From Pisaster brevispinus (lineage: Eukaryota; Echinodermata; Asteroidea; Forcipulatida; Asteriidae): a DNA stretch of 64,000 bases. The stretch is from the NCBI GenBank assembly GCA_023634235.1, contig JAMKCF010000016.1, positions 8,231,366 to 8,295,365 of the forward strand, in the 5' to 3' direction. The notes under the pieces are model-generated. The model was not told where the DNA came from and made no database searches. It saw nothing but the letters and a program-made list of their open reading frames with translations. Below, in pieces: positions 37,501 to 43,009 of the stretch. Numbering within the stretch: the stretch's first letter is position 1; every line of letters begins with the position of its first letter. The position numbers were made by a program, and so were the translations under genes.

Positions 37501-40339
37501 GGAAACGAGTTTGGCGGATTGAAATGGGGACAAGTGCGTATAGCGCAAAAATAAATAAATAAATAAATAAATAAACAATTGTAACAGTGAGCAAATGTAA
37601 TTATAATTGAAGGATAATGCGCGTTTACATTACACGATCTTATAATCATGTTATTTATTATAATAATACACTCAGGTGCCGCGCTATTCCAAATGTTAAT
37701 ATTGGACAGGCGCATGTCCAATATGGATAATTATTGGACGCTTTGCAGTGTCGTTTCCAAACCAGTCGTTCCCCGCCCGCATGTCACAGCGTCAAGAATG
37801 GTACATGGAGCTGTTGTTTAGAAGGTTTTCAAAATAATTGTCTGCGTATGGTGGACGAGTGTCCGTGTCTATTGTGTGCTCATTGTGAACAAACTGACAT
37901 GGTTCAATGTGCGAGTTATAAAATAAAAACGAATATCGAATGTCGCAAAATAGTAACTCTGTAAAATCTGTCTTTGATTAATCGAGGCGACGCCTCGTAA
38001 TATGAATTAGTCAAGATTTCACCTCGTGGTTACCCCGCTATTTTGCGACAATGCACTCATACGCATAACAATATTGTACGAAATTTATTTTGTACTATGT
38101 GTAAAAAAAGTATGGTGATTATGTTGTTTTGAATTGAATTAAATTGTTCTGAATTGAATCACTCGGCCAAACATTCAGTATTGACTGCAACACAGCTCCT
38201 CACACAGCTCCAAAAAGGAAAGTACATCAACAAAGGAAAGTACATCAACAAATTCACAAACTTCCAAAGAACAGCCATTCAAACAAGCGAAGTTTTTACC
38301 AAGTTCTGTGTCACCTTGGCAGACAGAACAACGAAGAAGGGTTAATTTTTCCCAGTGAGACTGTGCATGATTATAATGGACAATCTAAATAACCAACTGT
38401 GATTTTGAGGTCTTAAAATTACTATTTCCTTGACTTTCGTAAGACTGATTTAGACTGAATTTCAGGGTAGGTGCAACGTATGAATGTTATAAGCTGGAAG
38501 ATTGTACAATGAAACTAGCAATATTCCCTCAATAATTGTCAAACTGCACCCGTCTCCAAGAACTATGTTCATGTGCTCTACTTAAACCATCCTATCTCAT
38601 CAGAGAGAAATAATTTACCTTGTGGGTCTACATATTGGGAGTGATCAGGCAAACTTTACACTTCAATTATTCCAAATGCTCCCTAAAAACGTATGTGGAC
38701 ATAAAAATCGTGCTTTCCTTTTGATCTCCGTTAGCCCGTATTATTCCAGGAAACCCAAAATCAAACAAAAAGCACGATCCAAGATATTGAGGATGGATAT
38801 GCAATCTGCAAATGCCCCTCAATAAACTGAAGGCGAAGGCGTTTGTACATTATCTGCCATATCTTAAGATGGCGCAAGCAGATAAATTCGTAAAAACGCT
38901 TAACTACGAGAATAAAATCCCCCGCACAGAGAGCGTATTGAAAACAATCAATGAACTGTTGGTTTACAGGACAAATGAAGCAACTATACCCTAACAAGAG
39001 TGTTCAATCAATTGTAATAACAGAAAATTAATAAGAATATATTGAGGACAAAATGGCAATGTTTACAACAAAGTTTATTGTAAAGCTCGCCATGTGAACT
39101 CCGATACTTTTCGACAGAATGCAATGTTGTTTTGTGAACTAATGTCATTATCGAAACAAATGTCTTGCAATTACATCGACGCTTTGCTTGTGCCATCCTA
39201 TATTTGTCCGGGTTGTGGAAGTAAACTTTTATAAATTCGCAAAATATTACGCTCAATCGGTTCGACGCATCCACTTCAAACATGTAAATAATTTCGATGT
39301 ATGTATCATTTTTACTCAGGTGGGATTCGAACCGACGACATTTGCCTCTAGAGCAGATGTCTTGCCCGGTAGCTGGATGCAATTCGAATCTTACATTTTA
39401 GCAGCGCGTATCGCAACAGTTTGTGAAAGCCACACAATTTCGAGAGAATTTTGTGTGACTCATTACAATCTACTCAGATTCAAATTTTTAAAAGCTTTTT
39501 TCTATTGCTTCCAGAAAATTACAAACTTTCATTGGAGATAAGGGCTCTTCCAATGTTTAATGGAAGTTAATTAACAACTACATAATGAATTACTGTTGGG
39601 AGCCCTACATTAAAGCGGCTCATTCGGTCATGTTCACACAATTATTCGTTTTTAGACAAAAAAAAAAAAAAAAAAAAAACGATTCGGTTACGCAACTTTA
39701 AAATGTTCTTGCTTACCAATTCTTTTGATGTTTTTTAGATTACTGTTTTATTGATTTGTTTTTTTTAATCCAACGTCAAAATGAAGGAAAGTATTTGGTT
39801 TACCTTGGGTTACTCACGACTACATATCCAGCTTTAACAATAGGGATCCGGAAAAATGACATATCGGGGACAGTCCTCGGCTTGTTTCGTGTACAAAACC
39901 AATGGGAACGTCGCAAAAAACAAAACAAAACAAAACAAAACTCCAAACCATGGGACGTCTTCAGTTTACACCATTTACAAACATGTTTGCAGTGAGAGAA
40001 ACACCGGGATAACCCACTGTTTCATTTTGTTTCTCTCAGTTATACATAAATTTCTCCATGTGAACGCTTTGTTTGGTGTATTGTGTGAATCGGTCTTACC
40101 TTTGAGTTTTTAGTATCGAGGTTGAGGAAGTAGTCCGGTAGGACATCGGCATCGCTGTTCACGTGCATCAACGCCATCTCAGCAGCTTTCAGAATAGCTG
40201 TACCGTCCCAGTCGGAGCCGGAACCCCCCAGGCTGAACAGACCCCCAAGTGTGATGTTGGTGAGAGACCCTGTGGTGGTGACAGTAAGAAGGGTCAACAT
40301 GTTGAGGTAAAACCATAGAGGTTTGGGTGGTGCCTCCAT
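2728..40339 (-). CDS. GABA-B receptor subunit 2-like (class C GPCR), 16-exon gene model
   Basis: Spliced minus-strand model. Exons in order: 40339-40100, 26733-26596, 18870-18700, 16487-16380, 15795-15730, 15288-15103, 13678-13433, 11673-11610, 11444-11364, 10944-10794, 9575-9443, 5828-5721, 4750-4631, 4434-4289, 3560-3365, 2928-2728. All phases agree, giving 784 codons plus a stop. Residues 1-24 look like a signal peptide, about 29-430 form the Venus-flytrap domain, about 444-718 hold seven membrane helices, and about 755-783 a coiled coil. The family senses GABA as an R1/R2 heterodimer and couples to Gi/o. R2-like marks are FAKTWRVH after TM3, LAWETR at the end of TM5 and LNDSK before TM6. 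Several GABA-contact residues of R1 are changed, so the ligand is uncertain. The C-terminal end is the weakest part: a possible donor at 2757 could lead to further exons. Confidence 0.9.
3365..3560 (-). CDS. GABA-B receptor-like exon 15: intracellular loop 3, TM6 and TM7
   Basis: Phase 2 in, phase 0 out, CCTAG to GTAGGC. LQLNDSKFIAIAIYNVAI opens TM6; TYTLTAACITFGTTITNCLI and FLPK close TM7. LNDSK and PNV are GABBR2-like. FLPK parallels the conserved F.PK motif at the end of TM7 in this family. Confidence 0.95.
3609..3825. mobile_element. foldback MITE, TAAGGCCCATGTCACACGAGG
   Basis: TAAGGCCCATGTCACACGAG at the left, CTCGTGTGACAAGGCCCTTA at the right; inner arms GGCAACCAG / TTGCCTCCAAGTTGCC. 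It lies in receptor intron 14. Confidence 0.85.
4190..4265. repeat. short dispersed repeat with GAGTCTTTCTCGAAGGC hairpin, copy 1
   Basis: TTAGTGGCACAATGTTTCGACC, AGCAGAGTCTTTCTCGAAGGC. The second copy at 50665-50770 has the same hairpin in both orientations. Similar hairpins flank some Penelope-like elements, but no protein remnant is present here. Confidence 0.5.
4289..4434 (-). CDS. GABA-B receptor-like exon 14: extracellular loop 2 and TM5
   Basis: Phase 0 in, phase 2 out. The acceptor is CGTCAG. The donor appears to be the rare GC type (GAG|GCAAGTA), because only this site gives phase 2 and joins LAWETR to KVTMLQLND of exon 15. KCDS carries the conserved loop cysteine; SGVMFSYKGTLLVYGAFLAW is TM5. 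Confidence 0.93.
4631..4750 (-). CDS. GABA-B receptor-like exon 13: TM4
   Basis: 40 codons, GTTTAG to GTAAAT, phase 0. TM4 is HLFMIVGVLVVVDVIIISVW, followed by AYDPSQLVQVILADQ. The VD..I..VW..DP pattern is typical of GABA-B TM4 and the start of extracellular loop 2. Confidence 0.94.
5721..5828 (-). CDS. GABA-B receptor-like exon 12: TM3 and intracellular loop 2
   Basis: 36 codons, CCTCAG to GTAAAG, phase 0. AHVWILPISFTLAFGGLFAK is TM3; TWRVHVIFRNKTRRTK is the basic second intracellular loop used for G-protein coupling. AKTWRVH is the GABBR2 form rather than the GABBR1 form. A MITE ends 23 nt upstream of the acceptor. Confidence 0.95.
5852..6031. mobile_element. MITE, ATAGACC family, 23 nt upstream of exon 12
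   Basis: ATAGACCTTATGCAC at the left; the right end ATGCGTAAGTTCTTTAT is a worn inverse. It contains AAGATGGCGGC followed by TGACGTC. About 180 bp. In the gene's sense it ends 23 nt before the exon 12 splice acceptor. Confidence 0.75.
6304..6663. mobile_element. MITE bounded by TTAA, piggyBac-like in target preference
   Basis: TTAAAGGGACACATTGCC at the left, GAGCGTTTCCCTTTAA at the right. Long inner arms AAAATTGTGTGGTTTTTCCT (6427) and AGGAAAAACCACACAATTTT (6522) pair. 360 bp, in receptor intron 11. Confidence 0.7.
7170..7294 (-). mobile_element. tRNA-derived SINE copy, head half
   Basis: On the minus strand: GTCGTAGCCGAGCGGTCTAG, CAAGCTCTGGTGTTGTCAGC, GAGTTCCATACCCAGTCACG, CCCTTGAGCAAGGCACC. 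Confidence 0.78.
8985..9179. mobile_element. foldback MITE, GGGCCCAATTTCATAGAGC family
   Basis: GGGCCCAATTTCATAGAGCT at the left and AGCTCTATGAAAATGGGCCC at the right. The whole 195 bp can fold on itself (AGTAGCTAAGCAC and related arms). Confidence 0.88.
9443..9575 (-). CDS. GABA-B receptor-like exon 11: TM2
   Basis: Phase 2 in, phase 0 out, TTCAG to GTAAGT. It encodes the segment SINNVIAVGCCMCYIDVILAG (TM2) and then GLDQSLVGRDTVGYMCL. The final Cys is probably the TM3-side half of the class C disulphide, with its partner in KCDS of exon 14. Confidence 0.93.
10402..10558. mobile_element. MITE fragment, CATTACGGGAAAG family
   Basis: CATCACGGGAAAGTTCTATT, GGCCACAAGAACTCGAAAAG and ATCTGCCTGGGGAAGTCAGC match the left half of the family; it then runs into the GGGTCA element. 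Confidence 0.78.
10555..10775. mobile_element. MITE fragment, GGGTCA family
   Basis: GGTCAGGATTGACCC, CCTGACCCATTTCCGGGTCA, GACCCTTTTTGGGTCATTTTG and GGGTCAACTCTGACC. No terminal CACTCTAAAA is visible. It ends 19 bases from the exon 10 donor region. Confidence 0.6.
10794..10944 (-). CDS. GABA-B receptor-like exon 10: linker and TM1
   Basis: Phase 1 in, phase 2 out, CCAG to GTGATT. It carries the linker (TPRDGSLRKTVYRGID) and TM1 (VFIVFTSFAALGIVMTVAFL), ending IFNINFRNR. GABA-B receptors lack the cysteine-rich domain of other class C receptors, and none is present here. Confidence 0.93.
11364..11444 (-). CDS. GABA-B receptor-like exon 9 (81 nt)
   Basis: Phase 1 in and out, TTCAG to GTAAAG. 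It encodes EKTVAIYLQDGGLQWIQEDGLLFTG, the final strand of the ligand domain leading into the linker. It was found from phase and family pattern. Confidence 0.9.
11610..11673 (-). CDS. GABA-B receptor-like exon 8 (64 nt)
   Basis: A short exon, CTCCAG to GTGAGT, phase 0 in and phase 1 out, encoding GSVSFDVSGNRVAPFKIEQLV. The VSFD.SGNRVA segment is typical of the end of the GABA-B Venus-flytrap domain. The intron before it is mostly the 26-bp minisatellite. Confidence 0.94.
11757..13102. repeat. 26-bp minisatellite, about 50 copies, in receptor intron 7
   Basis: The unit GACGTCCAGGGAAGAACAAAAGAAAA (read circularly) repeats head to tail with point changes and small length variants. In the gene's sense direction it is pyrimidine-rich. 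It fills most of the 1.76-kb intron and stops 83 bases before the exon 8 acceptor. Because 26 is not a multiple of 3 and the unit lacks stops in most frames, it produces long open frames of 401-493 codons on both strands; these are not genes. Confidence 0.97.
13433..13678 (-). CDS. GABA-B receptor-like exon 7: Venus-flytrap domain
   Basis: 82 codons between TCACAG and GTAGGT, phase 0. The hallmark FAPFGYDAVWAVALALH is followed by VKIEDFDYDN and LEFEGIT. Phe326 lies where GABBR1b has Glu349, the residue that contacts the amino group of GABA; a Glu lies one position earlier. Confidence 0.95.
14036..14275. mobile_element. MITE with CACTCTAAAA ends and many GGGTCA motifs
   Basis: CACTCTAAAATATCCCATGTC at the left and GACCCAGAGATTTTAGAGTG at the right. 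Repeated TGACCC/GGGTCA hexamers in both orientations. 240 bp. Confidence 0.8.
14662..14926. mobile_element. foldback MITE, GGGCCC family, diverged pair
   Basis: GGGCCCAATTTCATGGTTCT to AGAGCCATAAAATTGGGCCC. Neighbouring sequence from about 14540 and to about 15010 repeats CGAATTCTGCG/CGCAGAATT and TTCGCTTACAGGGCGAGCGC arms, so several insertions are stacked here. Confidence 0.75.
15103..15288 (-). CDS. GABA-B receptor-like exon 6: Venus-flytrap lobe 2
   Basis: 62 codons between TTGCAAG and GTAATG, phase 0. It begins AYRMGMYGSKYVWMLESW and ends NNYTVSGL. Trp259 aligns with GABBR1b Trp278. It contains C-T-E-E-E-M, the conserved Cys of lobe 2, and possible N-glycosylation sites KNVS and NNYT. 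Confidence 0.94.
15730..15795 (-). CDS. GABA-B receptor-like exon 5 (22 codons), lobe 2
   Basis: A 66-nt exon between ACAACAG and GTAAGG, phase 0. It encodes EKDARIIVASAYEDGLQQVFCE, matching the family strand DARIIV..xYE...VFCE. Tyr231 sits where GABBR1b has the ligand-contact Tyr250. Confidence 0.94.
16380..16487 (-). CDS. GABA-B receptor-like exon 4: Venus-flytrap linker to lobe 2
   Basis: 36 codons (AINTFSEDLAVHN to VQLRNIK) between CCAG and GTACGT, phase 0. The acceptor has no ordinary polypyrimidine tract: a (ATC)n microsatellite lies directly upstream of the CCAG. Similarity is modest, but position, phase and length fit exactly between exons 3 and 5. Confidence 0.88.
16488..16533. repeat. 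(GAT)n microsatellite abutting the exon 4 acceptor
   Basis: About 14 triplets on the plus strand, read as (ATC)n in the receptor sense, run directly into CCAG and exon 4. There is no T-rich tract between repeat and splice site. Confidence 0.95.
16571..16858. mobile_element. MITE copy, CATTACGGGAAAG family
   Basis: CATCACGGGAAAGCTCCATA to TGGAGCTTTCTCGTAATG, 288 bp, opposite orientation to the 49297 copy. It lies just upstream of the (ATC)n-exon 4 junction in the receptor sense. Confidence 0.88.
17925..18143. mobile_element. MITE copy, GGGTCA family, left end worn
   Basis: The right end ACTTTTTAGAGTG and internal GGGTCAGTGTGACCCAGAATC and GACCCAGAAATC match the 14036 copy. The left end is not clear. 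Confidence 0.65.
18469..18593. repeat. foldback element, AAGGCCGTATCCGAATT
   Basis: AAGGCCGTATCCGAATTAAC and ACAGCTACGGCTA arms pair with TAGCCGTAGCCGAAGCTGTA and CAATTCGGACACGACCTT. Confidence 0.8.
18700..18870 (-). CDS. GABA-B receptor-like exon 3: Venus-flytrap lobe 1
   Basis: 57 codons between TTTTCAG and GTAAGT, phase 0. It contains the conserved RFPYFFRTNP, LNAPRIAILKEYGWERVAVI and EYFTT segments. By eye, the position of GABBR1b Ser153 is Ala132 and that of His170 is Asn149. Confidence 0.95.
19337..19450. mobile_element. MITE fragment, CATTACGGGAAAG family
   Basis: Only the left 110 bases are present: CATTACGAGAAAGCTCCATT, GCCACAAAAACTCGGAAAC, GCGTGTTTACATTGAATTAC. Confidence 0.8.
20323..20469. 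mobile_element. foldback MITE, CTAGGTGGCAGCAGACTTACC family
   Basis: A left arm of about 45 bp (AATGGGGGACGTTTGGGACG, CTAGGTGGCAGCAGACTTAC) is inverted at the right (TGGTAAGTCTGCTGCCACCT...CTCCCATT). Confidence 0.9.
21121..21332. mobile_element. MITE, related TATAGACCGT family
   Basis: Inverted ends TATAGACCGTATTGAATATGAC and GTCATTCAAAACGGTCTATA bound 212 bp. It contains ATGACGTCACC near the left end and AAGATGGCGAC near the right. Confidence 0.8.
21665..21943. mobile_element. MITE copy, CATTACGGGAAAG family
   Basis: CATTACGGGAAAGTTCCATT at the left; the right end TTTTCCGTAATG is partly lost. The interior (GATCCAATTGTGTCCACTG, GACGAAAAGGATGTTTAATT) matches the family. Confidence 0.85.
22681..23711 (+). 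repeat. 1.03-kb duplicated block, copy 1
   Basis: Nearly identical over 1031 bases to 25292-26322 in the same orientation. It includes a foldback MITE (23335-23527) present in both copies. No recognisable gene; open frames of 60-111 codons inside are unremarkable. Confidence 0.93.
23335..23527. mobile_element. foldback MITE, GGGCCC family (inside duplicated block copy 1)
   Basis: AGGGCCCAATTTCATTTAGA to AGCTCTATTATATTGTGCCC. The same element sits at 25939-26137 in block copy 2, so insertion preceded duplication. Confidence 0.85.
23941..25040 (+). repeat. diverged direct repeat pair between the 1-kb copies
   Basis: 23941-24140 and about 24857-25040 share AGTAAATTACTA, GCTAGTTGTTTAC, CCTTTCGTTAATATTG and TAACGGAATATGTCA-like stretches. 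A fainter third copy lies near 27060-27200. Divergence is higher than for the 1-kb blocks. Confidence 0.6.
24431..24501. repeat. 71-bp hairpin element
   Basis: ATCGCTTTGGGCGACTGGGC and TGTCCAGTGGCT pair with AGCCACTGGACCGCCCAGCC and GCTCAAAGCGAT around a 7-base loop. A worn relative lies at about 29013-29062. Confidence 0.85.
25292..26322 (+). repeat. 1.03-kb duplicated block, copy 2
   Basis: Same length as copy 1 with scattered substitutions. The starts (TCTTAAACTGACACC) and ends (ATCAACTGCTG) are abrupt, so it may be a mobile element or a local duplication. Confidence 0.93.
25939..26137. mobile_element. foldback MITE, GGGCCC family (inside duplicated block copy 2)
   Basis: AGGGCCCACTTTCATAGAGC to AGCTCTATTATATTGTGGCC. 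Confidence 0.85.
26596..26733 (-). CDS. GABA-B receptor-like exon 2: Venus-flytrap lobe 1
   Basis: 46 codons between CCCCAG and GTAGGT, phase 0 at both ends. It encodes CRPGDGMKGFFELLYEEP, then LMILGASCSVVSQPVAETSQHWN. The Cys-Ser of ASCSVVS matches the family segment that carries Ser130 of mammalian GABBR1b; here it is Ser109. It follows the LDTKNSK end of exon 1 directly, as in vertebrate GABA-B subunits. Confidence 0.93.
26806..27005. repeat. dispersed repeat, TTAAAGGCAAAGTATAC family, copy 1
   Basis: Shares GGCAAAGTATA, TATATAAATG.AG.TA.ATACAATAAAAC, CAAAAGGTGGTCGCGTTTTT and GAGATATC with 33948-34156. Confidence 0.75.
27611..27855. repeat. 29-31-bp minisatellite, about 8 copies
   Basis: GTTCAACCTGGACCCCACAT recurs at about 27640, 27671, 27702, 27733, 27763, 27794 and 27823. 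Overlapping open frames of 79-126 codons here are by-products of the repeat. Confidence 0.9.
27869..28955. repeat. AT-rich repeat region rich in GTAAAACTTTAC
   Basis: TACACACAGAGAAAAAATTAC at 27869, TACACACAGAAAAAAATATA at 28257 and the inverse-like CCTTTTGTTCTGAGTGTGTA ending at 28951 suggest element ends. TAGTTGTGTGAAACTTTACC is repeated at 27990 and 28130. A G12 run lies at 28303-28314. No coding support. Confidence 0.5.
29060..29500. repeat. degenerate tandem repeat, about five units of 60-100 bases
   Basis: Units read GGTTTTTATGGTTSGTCYGTTTTGG, TTAATTAA and AACCAACGTTTG-like, seen at about 29078, 29184, 29244, 29338 and 29400. Confidence 0.55.
31006..32480. repeat. 117-bp tandem satellite, about 12.5 copies, in receptor intron 1
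   Basis: AATTCCCATTGCGAGAAAAT recurs at 31006, 31123, 31240 and so on with a 117-bp period. Copies differ by few bases; the last two (from about 32290) are degenerate. Diagnostic variants (GCAAG/TTCAGG versus GCGAG/TTGAGG) alternate in copies 3-6, hinting at a 234-bp dimer stage. Confidence 0.97.
33661..33885 (+). mobile_element. tRNA-derived SINE copy
   Basis: GGACTCAAGCTCTGGCATTT, CTGATCGGCAGAGTGCGTGT and GATGGGACGTTAAGCCGTAG match the 56061 element; head and tail are worn. Confidence 0.78.
33948..34156. repeat. dispersed repeat, TTAAAGGCAAAGTATAC family, copy 2
   Basis: Begins TTAACGGGCAAAGTATATG and ends near GGAATACACAATCTG. Possibly a non-autonomous transposon with TTAA target preference, like 6304-6663; the right end is not clear. 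Confidence 0.72.
35395..35530. repeat. foldback element, TTTCACAAAGAGCTAAG
   Basis: GGTCCCTGGAACCGATTTCACAAAGAGC and the inverse GTGCTTTGTGAAATCGAGTCCCGG. A fragment with TCACAAAGAGCCAAGATTCATCTT is at 48912-48938. Confidence 0.65.
35809..35957. mobile_element. foldback MITE, second copy of the CTAGGTGGCAGCAG family
   Basis: CTAGGTGGCAGCAGACTTAC at the left, CTGCTGCCACCTAGCGTCCC at the right. The interior ACGTAGTTCTGAGCATGCGC matches, in inverse orientation, the 20323 copy. A fragment (GGCTGCTGCCACCCAATGAT) lies at 1403-1430. Confidence 0.9.
37081..37275. mobile_element. long-arm foldback MITE flanked by TTAA
   Basis: The left arm TTAAGCCCGGTTCATACTTC followed by CTGCGAATGCGAATGCGAAG is matched almost base for base by the inverse right arm ending ATGAACCGGGCTTTAA. 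GCGAATATTCGC-like and TGACGTCA-like motifs occur on both arms. Confidence 0.9.
39315..39395 (-). mobile_element. tRNA-like SINE fragment
   Basis: On the minus strand the B-box-like GTCGGTTCGAATCCCACCTG is preceded by AAGACATCTGCTCTAGAGGC. The same sequence produces the chance VGFEPTTFASRAD reading on the plus strand. Confidence 0.55.
40100..40339 (-). CDS. GABA-B receptor-like exon 1: signal peptide and start of Venus-flytrap lobe 1
   Basis: 80 codons ending AAG|GTAAGA, phase 0. The chosen ATG has a good context (G at -3, G at +4) and opens a signal-peptide-like stretch with a hydrophobic core LWFYLNMLTLLTV. The family motif follows: LGGLFSLGG, a Trp at residue 44, AAEMALMHVN, LPDY, LDTKNSK. 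The frame stays open upstream to 40576, so an earlier start is possible. A CAG at about 40268 could instead be an acceptor for an unseen 5' exon. Confidence 0.85.
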
Positions 40340-41070
40340 AGCTGTTTTTAGTATACGTCCGTGTGCTGCGACGTTTACACGCCAACTGCGTGTGTGGTGC
40401 AAATTTGGCGGAAAATGAGGAAAGACTGCAGTGTAATCCGGTACATAAAGCCGATGGACCTTTTCTTGTATACATAATGCTACCATGGAATCTATACGGG
40501 GTAAAGGGTGAGTTGTCACGTGTAATAACTGATCAGCAAATAGCCGCGTCCAATCGTTGCGGTAAATTGTGTACACTGCGACAAATGTTTTTGTTAATAT
40601 AACAAAACAAAAAAACTACCCTCTCTAGAGCGACGGGCGCATTACGTTGGCAAAATTGTCACACTGCTTTTATAATCGCCATTCTTTATTACAACCAATC
40701 AGTGAACCCATTTTTGCGTGGGTTGTTCGTTTTTAAACCACCAATTCGTTCAGGAAAAATTTGATAAATAACATAACAAATGTTTCGGCGAAAATTGGGC
40801 CAAGCAAATTTAATGTTTCCAGAGTGGCATTAAAAAAAAAAATAATAACAATAATAACAAAAGATACTGCATGAACATAATACTTTTTTTTTTTTTACAA
40901 TTGAACACCATCCTATAATTTGCTGAGCTGAGAAAATTGTGTTTTGCAGTTATAAGTTTAGTTTTTAAGAACGAACCGTATAAGCCTACTTTAAAAAGTA
41001 TAAGAAGAATGCAGTGTATAGGCCTAATCTGCTAAAAACTGTACGTCCATTCTTTATTTGTTTTTGTAGT

Positions 41071-41113
41071 GTTGTCGTTGTTGTTGTCGTCGTCGTCGTC
41101 GTCGTCGTTGTTT
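41071..41113. repeat. (GTT/GTC)n triplet microsatellite
   Basis: GTTGTCGTTGTTGTTGTC then repeated GTC and GTT triplets; intergenic. Confidence 0.95.
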
Positions 41114-41406
41114 TTTGTATTTTTCTTTAATACATCACGATTAGAGTGAAAGCTGGTTTCCCTTTGGGCCCTGCCGTCCTATATGACAATATCAGGTATC
41201 ACTAATCGTACGACAATAGTTACTTATTTACACGTTAGATGTTTATTGATTTCATTGTGATTTATTTCTTGTCAACTGGGTGGCCTATTCAGTGGTGACC
41301 GCTAGTCTCCCATGTGCAGCCTATACAGACAAGCAAGACACATTTTAAACAATAAGAAAGGACACACACTTTTGACAATGTTCTTTTATATTTATAAGTA
41401 TAACCA

Positions 41407-41615
41407 GCATACAGAAAAGCTCCATTAAAGAAAAAGAGGCTCAAATGAAACATCCTTTTCGTCTGACAAGTCACACCTGTTATGCCCCTGCAGTTCCTTT
41501 TCAAAACGGTGGACATAATTGGATCATGCACAAACCAGTAGGGCTGCTGACTGACTAATTGGTGAAACAGATTAATAGTTTCCAAGTTTTGTGGCCATAA
41601 CTCGGAAACTCTTTA
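41407..41615. mobile_element. MITE copy, CATTACGGGAAAG family, shortened
   Basis: AGCTCCATTAAAG, GAGGCTCAAATGAAACATCC, GGATCATGCACAAACCAGTA and GGCCATAACTCGGAAACTC match the 49297 copy; a central part and the right terminal repeat are reduced. Confidence 0.8.
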
Positions 41616-42156
41616 AATGAACATAACTACGTCATGATTCCCTTAATAATGAACAGAGAGAATCGTTATAATTTATGTATTTATATACAAAGCAGTATGT
41701 TAATTACCATATGTCAGTAATTTTACCCAGTACCAGTGGGCGGAAAAAAATATTTGTGAAACAAATGAATACAAGTTAAAAATCAACCACTGCGCACTCA
41801 AATTAAAACATTCAAAAACTATTTTAGCCACATAGCTGGCGACAAAATACCATAAACTAGTTATTTAGTTATTATATGGTTCTCTGGAATTAACATAACT
41901 CAGATGGCAGGAAAATGCGTAAGTAACACTGCGCCATATAAGTACCACGTTCCAGTACAGTCCAACCATTGTCCAGATTTAAACAATGCTAAAGACACGG
42001 AAAACCAAGACCCACCGTGTAGGCATATTTGTATACCTTCAATTTGAAAGGAAAACATCCAGAAATGTTGTTCCTATTATTTCCGACCCGGCTGGCGATG
42101 ACTTATTGATTCTGTAAAAAAAAGTATAGAATTGTCGGTACACCCCCTCAGCTCTC

Positions 42157-42830
42157 ATGGCTATAGCAGCTCTCATGACTATCAGAAAAATAGCACAGAT
42201 TCGCCGCTACCTGGATGAAGCTACTACTCTTCGTCTTGTTCACGCTTTCGTCACAACTAGACTTGATTCCGGCAATTCTCTTCTGTATGGACTCCCTGAT
42301 AAAGATCTTGCTAAAATTCAACGTGTACAAAACATTGCTGCTCGCCTCGTTTCTTGCTTGCCTCGTTCTCACCATATTACACCAGTACTAATGAAATTGC
42401 ATTGGCTCCCAGTTAAGTTTCGTACAATTTATAAAATTCTTTTGTTAACTTTCAAAGCTCAAACATGTCAATCTCCTGCTTATTTATCTGAACTTGTTCA
42501 CCATTATTCCCCTACTCGGACTTTACGTTCATCTCAACAGTCATTGCTTTCATCTACAAGAGCTTCTTCTATTTTTTATGGCCACAGATCATTTTCTTAC
42601 GCCGCACCATTTCTTTGGAATGGTCTTCCTGTGCATATTCGCCAGGCTAGTTCTTTACACTGTTTTTAAGTCTCTGTTAAAAACACATTTGTTTGAAGCT
42701 GCTTATTTGTAATCTGCTTATTTGTAATTGTTTCTTTCACTCTTTGTATATTTTATTGTTCTCTTTATGCGCTTAGAGGCTTATGCATTAGGCGCTTTAC
42801 AAATGTCTTTATTATTATTATTATCTCTGA
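42157..42830 (+). mobile_element. 5'-truncated LINE: C-terminal end of a reverse transcriptase protein and 3' tail
   Basis: The frame at 42157-42669 reads with LDSGNSLLYGLPDKDLAKIQ, RVQNIAARLV, HHITPVLMKLHWLPV, SPAYLSELV, TLRSSQQ, FSYAAPFLWNGLP. This is the C-terminal thumb/tail pattern of many jockey/CR1/L2-type LINE proteins. It stops at TAA in a run of T; one base fewer would continue into SLLKTHLFEAAYL in the next frame (to 42712). The tail GGCGCTTTACAAATG followed by (TTA)n at 42797-42826 is a typical 3' end of such elements. The catalytic part is missing, so the copy is dead. Confidence 0.85.
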
Positions 42831-43009
42831 ACATATAGGTCTCACGGATAATTCCTAAGTGTCCCTTTCACTCGACCTGCCGATATAGTGGCAAATTTAA
42901 ACTGGCTTGTTTTATTTATTTATTTTTATTATAATTTGTTTGAAATTTTTTGTATTTTTGACAAACCAAGGAGCCCCTAAAGGGACAGACACAGAAGATA
43001 TAGGTCAAG

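Larger units (their letters stand above)
26734..40099. other. receptor intron 1 (13.4 kb)
   Basis: Non-coding. It holds the 29-31-bp minisatellite, an AT-rich repeat region, the 117-bp satellite, a SINE, foldback MITEs at 35809 and 37081, and a C11/A8 run near 35128-35148. 29510-30990, 32481-33650, 34160-35390, 35960-37080 and 37280-39310 show only AT-rich unique-looking sequence. Confidence 0.75.

Noticed and set aside
39188..39541. Plus-strand 117-codon frame with VGFEPTTFASRAD
   Set aside because: This reading comes from the antisense of a tRNA-like B-box (GGTTCGAATCC), a common artefact.
40340..40576. Upstream extension of receptor exon 1 frame
   Set aside because: The sequence does not resemble a signal peptide or family N-terminus, and the inner ATG has a good context directly before a signal peptide.
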